A stretch of DNA of 64,000 nt, from the NCBI RefSeq assembly GCF_027359575.1, contig NZ_CP114784.1, forward strand, positions 1,735,819 through 1,799,818. Direction: 5' to 3'. The notes beneath the pieces are model-generated. The model had not been told where the DNA came from and made no database searches. It saw only the letters and a list, made by a program, of their open reading frames with translations. Shown here piece by piece: positions 12,086 to 20,406 of the stretch. Each line of letters starts with the position of its first letter. Position 1 is the stretch's first letter. The translations under genes and the position numbers were made by a program. This DNA is from Prochlorococcus marinus str. MIT 0917 (GTDB lineage: Bacteria; Cyanobacteriota; Cyanobacteriia; PCC-6307; Cyanobiaceae).

Positions 12086-12244
12086 TCTCATGTTCACTTT
12101 GTCCAGATTTGCTGGAAATGAATTAGGCGTACTAGTACTTACTTGCCAGTAGATGGTTGGGTTATTCAAGGTGGAAAGTTCAGTTAAATACATTAGTGCT
12201 GAACTCAAAGGGGGTTACCAAAATCTCACCCACCCCCTTTTTTT
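12086..12244 (+). repeat. Repeat copy A with terminator, candidate sRNA
   Basis: First copy of a 155-base unit that recurs at 12656-12813, on the other side of the DUF1651 gene. Shared blocks include TCTCATGTT, GAAATGAATTAGG, CTAG-ACTT, GTGCTGAACTCAAAGGGGGT and AATCTCACCC. It ends in a hairpin (AAAGGGGG at 12207-12214 with CCCCCTTT at 12233-12240) and a T-run to 12244. The frame open on the minus strand here is broken by a stop in the other copy, so coding is unlikely. A small RNA or duplicated 3' UTR is inferred. Confidence 0.6.
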
Positions 12245-12315
12245 ATCGCGACCTCTTTGCTTGACTATCTAGGCAGGGATAGTATATTTGTATTAGTTAA
12301 ATCCTCGTCGTAAGC

Positions 12316-12353
12316 GGCAAAGAAGCCATCATTGAGGAGGAGGTTTCTTTGTC
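12316..12353 (+). promoter_or_regulatory. Hairpin with Shine-Dalgarno-like loop before the DUF1651 gene
   Basis: A 12-base-pair stem GGCAAAGAAGCC / GGTTTCTTTGTC (two G-T pairs) with a loop containing GAGGAGGA, followed by ATTTT. It ends 14 bases before the ATG at 12368. The only good ribosome-binding-like sequence sits in the loop, too far for direct use. This could be an attenuator or a translation control element. A possible -10 box (TATATT) is near 12280. Confidence 0.5.
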
Positions 12354-12367
12354 ATTTTAATTAAGAA

Positions 12368-12643
12368 ATGAACCAACCAATAAAAGAAGCATTGTCGACT
12401 CCAGCAGGATGGTTAGTCGCTCCTGCAAGAGATTTTTGTTTGTTCTTTATTCGTGATCCGAAATCGGTCATGGTTACACCGACTGTCTTAACTCAACTTT
12501 GGTATTGCACGGAAAAAGGTATCCCAACCCAATTGAAAAACACAAGAAGACTGGATTATGAATCCGCTTATGAAACTTGGAATGAACTGCTGTCTAATGA
12601 TTGGGAGTTAGTGGAGAATCAGATAAATGATGCTGTCGCTTAA
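12368..12643 (+). CDS. DUF1651 family protein, 91 residues
   Basis: Short soluble protein with the pattern of DUF1651, a family found in Prochlorococcus and marine Synechococcus. It has a GWLVAP segment near residue 14, an FxRDPKS segment, the basic TRRLDYESAYETWNELL helix and a tryptophan-containing end (NDWELVEN). Function is unknown. Genes of this family are often found in variable regions and are present in several copies per genome. It is framed by the two repeat copies and preceded by the hairpin at 12316-12353, so the whole 12086-12813 block may have moved or duplicated as a unit. Confidence 0.8.
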   Translation: MNQPIKEALSTPAGWLVAPARDFCLFFIRDPKSVMVTPTVLTQLWYCTEKGIPTQLKNTRRLDYESAYETWNELLSNDWELVENQINDAVA

Positions 12644-12655
12644 TCAGGTGTTTAA

Positions 12656-12813
12656 TCTCATGTTTCTTTAATACATATTTGTTAGAAATGAATTAGGAGT
12701 TCTAGCACTTCCGTTCCATTGGGTCGAAGTTAGAAAGTCGGGGTGAAATGTTCATTTGGATACAAAAGTGCTGAACTCAAAGGGGGTGACCATAATCTCA
12801 CCCCCTTCTTTAA
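12656..12813 (+). repeat. Repeat copy B with terminator, candidate sRNA
   Basis: Second copy of the unit at 12086-12244, starting 13 bases after the DUF1651 stop. Its end is a cleaner terminator: AAGGGGGTGA (12780-12789) pairs with TCACCCCCTT (12798-12807), then CTTTAAT. The two copies differ most in the middle and match best in GAAATGAATTAGG and the last 50 bases. Confidence 0.6.
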
Positions 12814-12951
12814 TGCAATTTTTGTCGGGAACATTTGTATTCTTGTCTGGAACAAATCGGGAATATTTAGTTTTCAGTTTTTGATTTATCCTGAAAGTTC
12901 CTGCTAAGTATTTTTTCGCAAATCCTCATTATTCGCAGTGCATCAGCATTT

Positions 12952-12980
12952 AAAAAGAGACCCTTTGAGGTCTCTTTTTT
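12952..12980. terminator. Terminator beyond the tRNA-Tyr/tRNA-Thr unit
   Basis: Stem AAAAAGAGACC / GGTCTCTTTTT with a six-base loop and T-runs on both strands. It closes the minus-strand tRNA transcript 32 bases after tRNA-Thr and could also stop plus-strand transcription coming from the DUF1651 region. Confidence 0.8.
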
Positions 12981-13012
12981 GCGGTTGAATCTCTTTGATG
13001 TCCCTCCGACGA

Positions 13013-13084
<72 letters not shown>

Positions 13085-13095
13085 TTGTGGAAAGA

Positions 13096-13177
13096 TGGGC
13101 CGGGTTGGATTTGAACCAACGTAGGCGTAGCCAGCGGATTTACAGTCCGCCCCCATTAACCACTCGGGCACCGACCC
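13096..13177 (-). tRNA. tRNA-Tyr (GTA)
   Basis: An 82-base class II tRNA with a long variable arm. The acceptor GGGTCGG pairs with CCGGCCC, the anticodon loop CTGTAAA gives GTA, and the T arm contains GTTCAAATC. It is first in the minus-strand Tyr-Thr unit and divergent from aroQ. Confidence 0.97.
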
Positions 13178-13285
13178 GATCCACGTCATGAGATTAACAG
13201 TAAATGGTGCCACTTTTCTCGAATTTGTTGGTCCTTTGAGGTTGTAATGGATACGATCATGAAAGATGTTTAATTCCTAAGGAGT

Positions 13286-13723
13286 ATGGATCTTTTACTT
13301 GTTAATGGTCCTAATTTAAATCTTCTTGGAAAAAGGGAACCATCTTTATATGGATCGCAAACTTTAGAAGACATTCAGGAAGAGTTATTGAATTTAGCTA
13401 GTGAGCTTGATGCAAAGCTCAAATTCTTTCAGAGTAATTCAGAGGGCGAGATGATTGATTGCATTCAGAATTGTGTTGGTTCAATTGATGGAATTTTAAT
13501 TAACGCAGGTGCTTATACACATACCTCTATTGCTCTTAGAGATGCTTTGTTAGGAGTTTCTATTCCTTATGTAGAAGTACATTTAAGTAATATTTATTCT
13601 AGGGAAGAATTTCGACATAAATCATTCCTTTCAGATAAAGCAGTGGGTTTAGTTTGTGGCTTTGGAGCAAATAGTTATCAACTTGCTTTGGAGGGGATAG
13701 TTTCTTATTTAAAGCAAGCCTGA
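13286..13723 (+). CDS. aroQ: 3-Dehydroquinate dehydratase, type II
   Basis: Third step of the shikimate pathway: trans-dehydration of 3-dehydroquinate to 3-dehydroshikimate, in the cytosol as a dodecamer. The 145-residue length is typical of type II enzymes. The catalytic Tyr22 is in LYGSQT, the N-terminal [12 protein letters not shown] is the flexible lid, [10 protein letters not shown] forms the substrate pocket, and His99 is in VEVHLSN. GGAG precedes the ATG. It heads a plus-strand run with miaE 7 bases downstream. Confidence 0.97.
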   Translation: MDLLLVNGPNLNLLGKREPSLYGSQTLEDIQEELLNLASELDAKLKFFQSNSEGEMIDCIQNCVGSIDGILINAGAYTHTSIALRDALLGVSIPYVEVHLSNIYSREEFRHKSFLSDKAVGLVCGFGANSYQLALEGIVSYLKQA

Positions 13724-13730
13724 GGAACTT

Positions 13731-14345
13731 ATGGATAATTCAAAATCTCAAGTTTTTGGGCAATCAAAGATTCGCTGGCTAGTAAATAAAACTACTGAAG
13801 ATTGGGTAGATCTTGCAATTTCTAATCCAATGGAAATACTTTTGGACCATGCGCATTGTGAGAGAAAGGCTGCTGGAGTGGCGTTGCAACTTATGTTTCG
13901 TTATGTAAGTGAACCTGGGCTTTCAGAGGTCTTAAGCCCTTTAGCAAGAGAGGAGCTTGAACATTTTGAGAGGGTTTTGTCTATTTTGAAGTCGCGTGGA
14001 AAAAAACTTCAAAAATTAGCCTCACCTCCTTATGGAACAATTCTGGCAAAAAATATTTCTAAAGATGAACCATTTCGAATGTTGGATAGTTTTCTAGTCG
14101 CGGGCCTTATTGAGGCAAGGAGTCATGAAAGAATGAAATTATTGTCTATACATTCTACTGATATTGAACTTCGTAATTTATATGCCGACTTACTAAAAAG
14201 CGAGGCTAGGCATTTTGGAATTTATTGGAAGTTGGCAGATGAACGTTTTGATCGAAATCTTCTTACTTCTAGGTTAGAAGAATTAGCTAAGGTTGAATCT
14301 GATGCTTTATTGGAAATGCATCATGAACCAAGAATGCATAGTTAA
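13731..14345 (+). CDS. miaE: tRNA 2-methylthio-N6-isopentenyladenosine-37 hydroxylase (MiaE)
   Basis: Non-haem di-iron monooxygenase that hydroxylates the isopentenyl side chain of ms2i6A at tRNA position 37. The ferritin-like four-helix fold is shown by metal-ligand motifs in order: DHAHCERKA near residue 43, REELEHFERV, EARSHERMK and a SEARHFG segment. Together these give the paired Glu and His ligands. At 204 residues it is a usual length. It starts 7 bases after aroQ and probably is translated from the same mRNA. It needs O2 and iron. Confidence 0.93.
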   Translation: MDNSKSQVFGQSKIRWLVNKTTEDWVDLAISNPMEILLDHAHCERKAAGVALQLMFRYVSEPGLSEVLSPLAREELEHFERVLSILKSRGKKLQKLASPPYGTILAKNISKDEPFRMLDSFLVAGLIEARSHERMKLLSIHSTDIELRNLYADLLKSEARHFGIYWKLADERFDRNLLTSRLEELAKVESDALLEMHHEPRMHS

Positions 14346-14381
14346 TTATCTCTTTTAAGTAGACAAATGTTACTCAACTAA

Positions 14382-15110
14382 ATGAAAGTTTTGACTATTA
14401 CTGGCGTAGGCCCAGGTGATCCTTCTTTATTAACTTTGGCAGCAGTTGATGCCATTCAAGAATCAACTGTTGTTTCTTATCCTGTCTCGACTTGGGGAGG
14501 AGAGAGTCTTGCTGCAAAAATTGCTTCAAAATGGATAACCAAAGATAAAAAAAAATTACCTTTACATTTCCCCATGGTTGACGATCAGAACACTTTACAA
14601 AGTGCATGGCGAGTCGCTGGGGATGAATTAATGAAGATGGTTGAGAAAGGTGAAAGAGTTATTTTTCTTGCTCAAGGAGATATCTCGATTTTTTCGACAG
14701 GGTCGTATCTTTCAAAGGAGTTAGAAAAATATCATCCAGAGTGCGTTGTTAACTTGATTCCAGGTGTTACATCTTTTTCTGCAGCTGCCGCGAAAAGTAG
14801 ATTACCACTTGCTTTTAAAGAGGAACAATTACTTGTTTTGCCCGTTCCAGACTCATCTGAGGAGTTGAAGGTTGTTTTGTCTAATGCGGCGTCTAAGAAA
14901 AGGGTAGTTGTTTTGCTAAAACTTGGTAAAAAATGGGAATGGGTCAAACCTTTGCTTCAAGAACTTGATCTAATAAAAAAGTCTATATTCGCAGAAAGAA
15001 TAGGATTTTCAGCTCAACAAATTCTTAGGGCATCTGATCTACCCGCAGGGACTAGGCCATATTTTTCTTTACTGTTGATTAGACAAAGTTGGCCGTTGAT
15101 AATGCCCTAA
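14382..15110 (+). CDS. cobI: Precorrin-2 C20-methyltransferase (CobI/CbiL)
   Basis: SAM-dependent methyltransferase of corrin-ring synthesis, adding the C20 methyl group of the B12 pathway. The N-terminal GVGPGDPSLLTLAAVDAI is the classic precorrin methylase signature. A second loop AQGDISIFSTGSYL binds SAM and tetrapyrrole, and LIPGVTSFSAAAA follows. At 242 residues it is full length. Picocyanobacteria make pseudocobalamin de novo, which fits. It is 36 bases after miaE and convergent with dus, whose stop codon is 6 bases away. Confidence 0.94.
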   Translation: MKVLTITGVGPGDPSLLTLAAVDAIQESTVVSYPVSTWGGESLAAKIASKWITKDKKKLPLHFPMVDDQNTLQSAWRVAGDELMKMVEKGERVIFLAQGDISIFSTGSYLSKELEKYHPECVVNLIPGVTSFSAAAAKSRLPLAFKEEQLLVLPVPDSSEELKVVLSNAASKKRVVVLLKLGKKWEWVKPLLQELDLIKKSIFAERIGFSAQQILRASDLPAGTRPYFSLLLIRQSWPLIMP

Positions 15111-15116
15111 AACTTT

Positions 15117-16109
15117 TTAGTTGAATTTCATTAGTTCGTCTTCGAGTAGTTTTATTGCGTCTTTTGGAGTGCTTGCTCTAACTAATTTGTGGCGAAGAGT
15201 AGAGGCGCCTTCAAAACCTCTACAAGTCCAATTCATATGTTTCCTAGCAATCAAAAGTCCATGAGTACCTTTCTTTGAAACAAGTAATTTTAGGTGTTCT
15301 AAAGATAAGCTTACTTTCATCTTTGCGTCAGGTGGTTCAAAAGTTTTTTGTTTTTTAATTTCTTCATCAATTTGCCCAACTAGCCATGGGGCACCCATGC
15401 TTGCCCTGCCTATCATCACCCCATCGGCATTAGTAATATTTAGGCATTCAATAGCATCTCGAGAGTTTTTAATATCACCATTAGCAATGACAGGGATATC
15501 TAATGACTTTTTGATTTTTGAAATAGCTTCCCAGTTTGCATTCCCAGAGAATCCTTGCCTTCTCGTTCGCCCATGAACAGTTATCAGTTGTGCTCCAGCC
15601 TCCTGTAGCCCTAAAGCAAAAGATACTGGATTACTTGTGGTCTCACACCACCCCAACCTTATTTTTACTGTTACTGGAATTGATATCGCCTTGGAAACCT
15701 TTTTGACAATTAATTGAGCAAGTTCTGGTTCTTTTAATAGAGCACTGCCGCCTCCTTTCCTGGCAATTTTTTTTACTGGGCAACCCATATTGATATCTAT
15801 AAGAAATGCACCAGATGATTCGGCTTGGATTGCAGCTTCTATCATTGAATTTGGCCTATGGTCAAAAAGTTGAACACCAATGGGTCCACTCTCTTCTGAA
15901 AGCTCAATTACCTTCTCTTTTCCATGACCTAATTCAAGACTTTTTGCATTTACCATTTCGGTAAAAAGTAAAGCTTTTGGAGACCATCTGCGAACAAATT
16001 TCCTGAATATTTGATCGCTTACGCCTGCTAGTGGGGACTGAATAATGGGACATTCCAAAGATCTAGAAGTACCATTTCCTGCTAAAAAAATCGGAGATAA
16101 CTCTTTCAT
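15117..16109 (-). CDS. dus: tRNA-dihydrouridine synthase
   Basis: FMN enzyme that reduces uridines in tRNA D-loops. It is a TIM barrel with N-terminal SPLAGVSDQIFRKFVRR, the catalytic Cys110 in INMGCPVKKIARKGGGS, FMN-binding segments GRTRRQGFSG and IANGDI, and DGVMIGRASMG. At 330 residues it fits the DusA/B-like bacterial group (nifR3-like). The subclass, and so the exact position modified, cannot be assigned safely. Convergent with cobI. Confidence 0.93.
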   Translation of the reverse strand: MKELSPIFLAGNGTSRSLECPIIQSPLAGVSDQIFRKFVRRWSPKALLFTEMVNAKSLELGHGKEKVIELSEESGPIGVQLFDHRPNSMIEAAIQAESSGAFLIDINMGCPVKKIARKGGGSALLKEPELAQLIVKKVSKAISIPVTVKIRLGWCETTSNPVSFALGLQEAGAQLITVHGRTRRQGFSGNANWEAISKIKKSLDIPVIANGDIKNSRDAIECLNITNADGVMIGRASMGAPWLVGQIDEEIKKQKTFEPPDAKMKVSLSLEHLKLLVSKKGTHGLLIARKHMNWTCRGFEGASTLRHKLVRASTPKDAIKLLEDELMKFN

Positions 16110-16436
16110 CTTTAAAGTAATCTTGGATTTATATCAGTTTTTACAAAAAAACAAAGTTTTATTTGCTTCGCCGGTTTCAGAAAATAAGCAAAAAATACTT
16201 AATGATGCTTGTAAGGAAATTGGTACTTGCAGAAAAGCTATCAAAACCAGAAGGATTGTTTTTAAAGATGGTTTGCTAGTAAATGAATCCCTTTTCCTTT
16301 GGGTCAATCTTTTTAGGGAAGTTTGATTTCTAAATTTCATTTTGGAATCGAACTCTTTGCTCATACTTGTAGTATGAAGAATGAATCTTGATTTTGACCT
16401 ATAAAGGGTAAATAATCTTATGAAAGGTAGAGAAAT
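16110..16436. other. Spacer between dus and der with two competing weak ORFs
   Basis: Two frames overlap here. The plus strand (to 16326) gives a 60-90 residue basic frame, and the minus strand (16134-16364) gives a 76-residue frame with one hydrophobic segment (LLVLIAFLQVPISLQ). Neither has a ribosome binding site or a recognised homologue, and at most one can be real. The minus frame could be an upstream partner of dus, 24 bases away. The der promoter must lie in the last 100 bases. Confidence 0.3.
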
Positions 16437-17807
16437 TTGGCGCTACCAATAGTTGCAATAATTGGACGCCCAAATGTTGGGAAATCTACATTGGTGAATC
16501 GCTTATGTCAGAGCAGAGAAGCCATTGTTCATGATGAACCAGGTGTAACTAGAGACCGAACTTATCAAAATGGATTTTGGAGGGATAGAGATTTCAAAGT
16601 TGTAGATACTGGAGGCCTGGTTTTTGACGACGATAGTGAGTTCCTTCCTGAAATTAGAGAGCAGGCTAATCTTGCACTTGAAGAGGCAGTGGTTGCATTA
16701 GTCATTGTTGATGGCCAGGAGGGAGTTACTACCGCAGATGAATCGATTGCTGAATTTTTAAGGTCTCATTCTTGTAAAACACTCGTGGTGGTCAATAAAT
16801 GTGAATCTCCCGAACAAGGGTTAGCGATGGCAGCTGAATTTTGGAAGCTTGGTCTTGGTGAGCCCTATCCAATTTCTGCTATACATGGAGTAGGTACAGG
16901 CGACCTGCTTGATAATGTAGTCAATTTGTTTCCCTCTAAAGATTTAGATGAAGTTAGTGATTCTCCTGTCCAATTAGCAATTATTGGGAGACCAAATGTA
17001 GGCAAGTCAAGTCTTCTTAATTCTATTTGTGGAGAGACAAGGGCAATTGTTAGTTCTATTAGGGGTACAACTCGAGATACGATTGATACTCGAATTACTA
17101 ATAAGGGTAAGGAATGGAAATTAGTTGATACGGCGGGTATACGTAGACGTAGAAGTGTTAATTATGGCCCAGAATTTTTTGGTATTAATCGCAGTTTTAA
17201 GGCAATAGAAAGAAGTGATGTCTGTGTGTTGGTTATAGATGCTTTGGATGGCGTCACAGAACAAGATCAAAGGCTTGCAGGTAGAATTGAGCAGGAAGGA
17301 AGAGCTTGTTTGATTGTTATTAATAAATGGGATGCTGTAGAAAAAGATAGTCACACAATGTCTGCAATGGAAAAAGACATTCGTTCAAAACTATACTTTC
17401 TCGACTGGGCTGAGATGATCTTTACATCTGCGCTTACGGGACAAAGAGTAGATGGAATTTTTGCATTAGCTACTTTGGCAGTTGATCAGAGTAGAAGAAG
17501 GGTAACCACATCAGTTGTTAACGAGGTACTGACTGAGGCATTGAAATGGAGAAGTCCTCCTACAACGAGAGGTGGAAAGCAAGGGCGTCTTTATTACGGT
17601 ACTCAAGTGGCTATTAATCCTCCAAGTTTTACTCTGTTTGTGAATGAACCTAAATTGTTTGGGGAAACATATCGAAGATATATTGAGAGACAAATTAGAG
17701 AGGGTCTTGGTTTTGAAGGGACTCCTATAAAATTGTTTTGGAGAGGGAAGCAGCAACGCGATGCCGAAAAAGATTTGGCACGCCAACAGAAAGGGGGGCG
17801 AAATTAG
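16437..17807 (+). CDS. der: Ribosome-associated GTPase Der (EngA)
   Basis: Essential double GTPase needed for 50S subunit maturation. Two tandem G domains are visible: [12 protein letters not shown] near residue 10 with DTGG and NKCE, and [12 protein letters not shown] near residue 185 with DTAG and NKWD. A C-terminal KH-like domain follows (about 360-440, [12 protein letters not shown]). At 456 residues it is standard. The start is TTG (TTGGCGCTACCA), with a GGTAGAG-type site upstream. It heads a plus-strand run with ecfT, pipX and pipY. Confidence 0.97.
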   Translation: MALPIVAIIGRPNVGKSTLVNRLCQSREAIVHDEPGVTRDRTYQNGFWRDRDFKVVDTGGLVFDDDSEFLPEIREQANLALEEAVVALVIVDGQEGVTTADESIAEFLRSHSCKTLVVVNKCESPEQGLAMAAEFWKLGLGEPYPISAIHGVGTGDLLDNVVNLFPSKDLDEVSDSPVQLAIIGRPNVGKSSLLNSICGETRAIVSSIRGTTRDTIDTRITNKGKEWKLVDTAGIRRRRSVNYGPEFFGINRSFKAIERSDVCVLVIDALDGVTEQDQRLAGRIEQEGRACLIVINKWDAVEKDSHTMSAMEKDIRSKLYFLDWAEMIFTSALTGQRVDGIFALATLAVDQSRRRVTTSVVNEVLTEALKWRSPPTTRGGKQGRLYYGTQVAINPPSFTLFVNEPKLFGETYRRYIERQIREGLGFEGTPIKLFWRGKQQRDAEKDLARQQKGGRN

Positions 17808-17816
17808 TAACTATTT

Positions 17817-18731
17817 ATGGATTGGCTAAAAAAGATTCCAATTGGTCAATATGTCTCTGGCAAATCTAGCTGGCTTCGTGGTATTGATCCTAGAATCAAA
17901 CTCTCTTGGATCCTGTTGTTTTTGTTGACTCCAATCTTAGCTAACTCCATGTGGAGAATTTCAACGGCTTTTGTTCTTTTATTAATTACATTTCTTAGTT
18001 TGCTTCCTCCACGTATTTGGTGGCGATCTCTACTCTTTTTATTAGCTTTCTCTTTGCTTATTGGCTCCTTATCTATTGTTTTACCTGCTAGTGAATCATC
18101 ATTTGCATTGCCCATAAGAGCACCTGATGAAATACCTGGAGCAATTGTTTTGACTCGATCATGGGAGATTTTTAGGTTGGGACCATTTAACTTCGGAGGG
18201 ATTTCATTAGGACCATTAGTTGTCGATCGTCGCTCTGCAGAATTAGGTATTAAAACTTCGACCTTGATTTTTACTGTTATTCACAGTGTGAATTTGATGT
18301 TAATTACAACACCTCCTGAAGACCTTGTGTGGGCAATAAGGTGGTTTTTTTCTCCTTTAGCATTATTGGGATTTCCCTTGGAAAAAATATCATTTCAACT
18401 GCTTTTGGCTTTACGCTTTTTACCTTTAGTTCAAGAGGAGTTCCAAAATCTCTTTCGTTCAATTGCTGTGAGGGCAATTGAATTTAGAAAATTGGGACTC
18501 AAAAGTTCATTGGGTTTATTTATTACTTTAGGGGAAAGACTTTTATCAAATATCTTGCTTAGGGCTGAACAGGGGGCTGATTCTTTAATGTTAAGAGAGG
18601 GGCTGTGGCTATCATCACAACAATTAAGACCTAGTATTATTGGTAATCCTAAACATTTGTGGATTAATTTAAATTCGATTCTTTTGCTTTTGATAGCTAT
18701 TATCTTACGTTGTCTGTATGGTACGTCTTAA
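17817..18731 (+). CDS. ECF transporter transmembrane component (EcfT/CbiQ family)
   Basis: T component of an energy-coupling-factor importer, the membrane scaffold linking ABC ATPases to a vitamin or metal-binding S component. The N-terminal GIDPRIKLSWILLF is the CbiQ family signature. Five hydrophobic segments follow, and the cytoplasmic coupling motif appears around residues 215-230 (SIAVRAIEFRKLG). 304 residues. No ATPase or S component lies in the window, so the substrate cannot be deduced. It starts 9 bases after der and is followed 16 bases later by pipX. Confidence 0.88.
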   Translation: MDWLKKIPIGQYVSGKSSWLRGIDPRIKLSWILLFLLTPILANSMWRISTAFVLLLITFLSLLPPRIWWRSLLFLLAFSLLIGSLSIVLPASESSFALPIRAPDEIPGAIVLTRSWEIFRLGPFNFGGISLGPLVVDRRSAELGIKTSTLIFTVIHSVNLMLITTPPEDLVWAIRWFFSPLALLGFPLEKISFQLLLALRFLPLVQEEFQNLFRSIAVRAIEFRKLGLKSSLGLFITLGERLLSNILLRAEQGADSLMLREGLWLSSQQLRPSIIGNPKHLWINLNSILLLLIAIILRCLYGTS

Positions 18732-18747
18732 TTAAAAAAAATCAGAT

Positions 18748-19014
18748 TTGAACGCTGAACGCTATCTAAATCACCCAACTTTTGGAATGCTATATCTAGT
18801 CTCACCAGCAAGTAATGGTAGAGATGTATATGCAACATTATATGCACAGAAAATATTTTTCTTAGTTACTTTGCAACCACGGGGAGCAACTTTTGAAGTT
18901 ATTCCATATATGGATGCTCGACATCATTCTGAAATGAATTTGTCTAGATGTAAGAGAGAAAAATCCTCAGATATGGATGTTTGGCAAGAATTATTTAATC
19001 AAACTTTTATGTGA
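18748..19014 (+). CDS. pipX: PII-interacting coactivator PipX
   Basis: Small coactivator of the nitrogen regulator NtcA that is also sequestered by PII (GlnB) according to 2-oxoglutarate and ATP/ADP. It has the Tudor-like family pattern: YLNHPTFGMLY at the N terminus, then ATLYAQKIFFLVT and FEVIPYMDAR, and a helical C-terminal half. At 88 residues it has the usual length. The start is TTG. It lies 7 bases before the PLP-binding pipY, the conserved cyanobacterial arrangement that confirms the call. Confidence 0.93.
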   Translation: MNAERYLNHPTFGMLYLVSPASNGRDVYATLYAQKIFFLVTLQPRGATFEVIPYMDARHHSEMNLSRCKREKSSDMDVWQELFNQTFM

Positions 19015-19021
19015 CTAGATT

Positions 19022-19663
19022 TTGATTGACTCTAATGAATTTAAGATAATTAAAGACTATTTGCCCATAGGGGTAAATTTACTTGCTGTAAGTAAGGGCC
19101 ATCATCATAAATCGATACGTAAACTTTCTAGTTATGGTCAGTTGGATTTTGGAGAAAGTCGCTTGCAAGAAGCTATTCCAAAAAAAATCGATCTGAATGA
19201 TCTAAAGCAACTTCGATGGCATTTTGTTGGGAGATTGCAGAAAAATAAAGTTAGGGGAGTTGTAAAAGAATTTGACTTTATTCATTCTGTTGATTCTTTG
19301 CCTTTGCTTGAACGAATCTCTAGAATTTCACAGGAAGAGCAAAAAACTCCGAATATATTTTTACAAGTTAAATTTCAAAATGACCCCCACAAGGGTGGAT
19401 TTATAAAACAAGAGCTTATGAAAAGTTGGTCCAATATTATTTCTCTTGAAAATATTAATTTGGTAGGACTAATGACAATTCCACCAATAGCTCTCAATTT
19501 ATATCAAAGAAAAGATTTATTTTCTGAATGTAGAAACTTTGCAAATTATTTGGGATTAAAGGATTGCTCAATGGGAATGAGCAATGATTGGCAAGAGGCT
19601 ATTGAAGGTGGTGCTACATGGATTAGATTAGGATCTCTTTTATTTGGCAAACGTCAAGCTTAG
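19022..19663 (+). CDS. pipY: PLP homeostasis protein PipY (YggS/PROSC family)
   Basis: Pyridoxal-phosphate-binding protein involved in PLP and amino-acid homeostasis rather than catalysis. It is the fold-type III barrel only. The PLP lysine is Lys25 in LAVSKG. The family motifs DFGESRLQEA, RWHFVGRLQKNK, GLMTIPP and the phosphate-binding end GMSNDWQEAIEGGATWIRLGS are all present. 213 residues; TTG start 7 bases after pipX, so translation is probably coupled. PipX-PipY co-operation is known in cyanobacteria. Confidence 0.94.
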   Translation: MIDSNEFKIIKDYLPIGVNLLAVSKGHHHKSIRKLSSYGQLDFGESRLQEAIPKKIDLNDLKQLRWHFVGRLQKNKVRGVVKEFDFIHSVDSLPLLERISRISQEEQKTPNIFLQVKFQNDPHKGGFIKQELMKSWSNIISLENINLVGLMTIPPIALNLYQRKDLFSECRNFANYLGLKDCSMGMSNDWQEAIEGGATWIRLGSLLFGKRQA

Positions 19664-19817
19664 ATGATTGTCAAAGATATGAAAAAACTAATAAAAAAGC
19701 TTGCCCCTTAAGATAAGGAACGTTATTTAAGTATATGGTTCATACTTCATGTCATTGAAGATGTATCGATCGTTGGCTTGTCCAACCTTTAACAAATCAT
19801 CCCGAGAGGATTAACTG

Positions 19818-20393
19818 GTGTCGCTTATTTCCCGTCTTCGTGCTGTCGTCGCTGGCGATGACTTTTTAGATAGTGATTTTGATGAGCTCGATTACGATAC
19901 AAGTGATGACTTTGAGAATTTCAATAGAGGCAATAAAGAAGGAAGTGGAGAGATGGCAACTATCTCTCAGACCAATCCTTTTGATGGAAGGAGTGGTTTT
20001 AAATCTTCAAATGTTATTGGTATGCCTGGGATCTCAACAAATGATTCTGAAGTTAGTTTGATGGAACCTCGTAGCTTTGATGAAATGCCAAGAGTGATCC
20101 AAGCTTTACGGGAGCGTAAAACAGTTATTTTAAATCTCACCATGATGGAGCCTGATCAGGCTCAAAGAGCAGTTGATTTTGTTGCAGGTGGGACTTTTGC
20201 TATTGATGGACATCAAGAAAGAGTTGGAGAAAGTATTTTCCTTTTTGCACCTTCTTGCGTAACTGTGACTAATTCATTTCAAGAGGAAGCCTCCCCTTCA
20301 AGTATGAGTAGTCAAGGTAATGATTTGATTTCCAAGGGAACCTCTCCTGCTCCAGAGCCGGCTTGGGGGGAGACTGTAGCTACAGCTCTTTGA
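19818..20393 (+). CDS. sepF: Cell division protein SepF (Cdv2)
   Basis: FtsZ-binding septum protein that tethers the Z ring to the membrane in cyanobacteria and Gram-positives. The start is GTG ([11 protein letters not shown]), giving an N-terminal amphipathic helix for membrane attachment. An acidic linker ([15 protein letters not shown]) follows, then the conserved C-terminal domain at about 90-150 ([32 protein letters not shown]). 191 residues. GAGAGG lies upstream. proC follows 13 bases later, an arrangement also seen elsewhere in cyanobacteria. Confidence 0.93.
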   Translation: MSLISRLRAVVAGDDFLDSDFDELDYDTSDDFENFNRGNKEGSGEMATISQTNPFDGRSGFKSSNVIGMPGISTNDSEVSLMEPRSFDEMPRVIQALRERKTVILNLTMMEPDQAQRAVDFVAGGTFAIDGHQERVGESIFLFAPSCVTVTNSFQEEASPSSMSSQGNDLISKGTSPAPEPAWGETVATAL

Positions 20394-20406
20394 ATGATTA
20401 AATAGC

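Noticed and set aside
12026-12208. 60-codon minus-strand ORF in repeat copy A
   Set aside because: The homologous stretch in copy B has an early stop in the same frame, so coding is not conserved.
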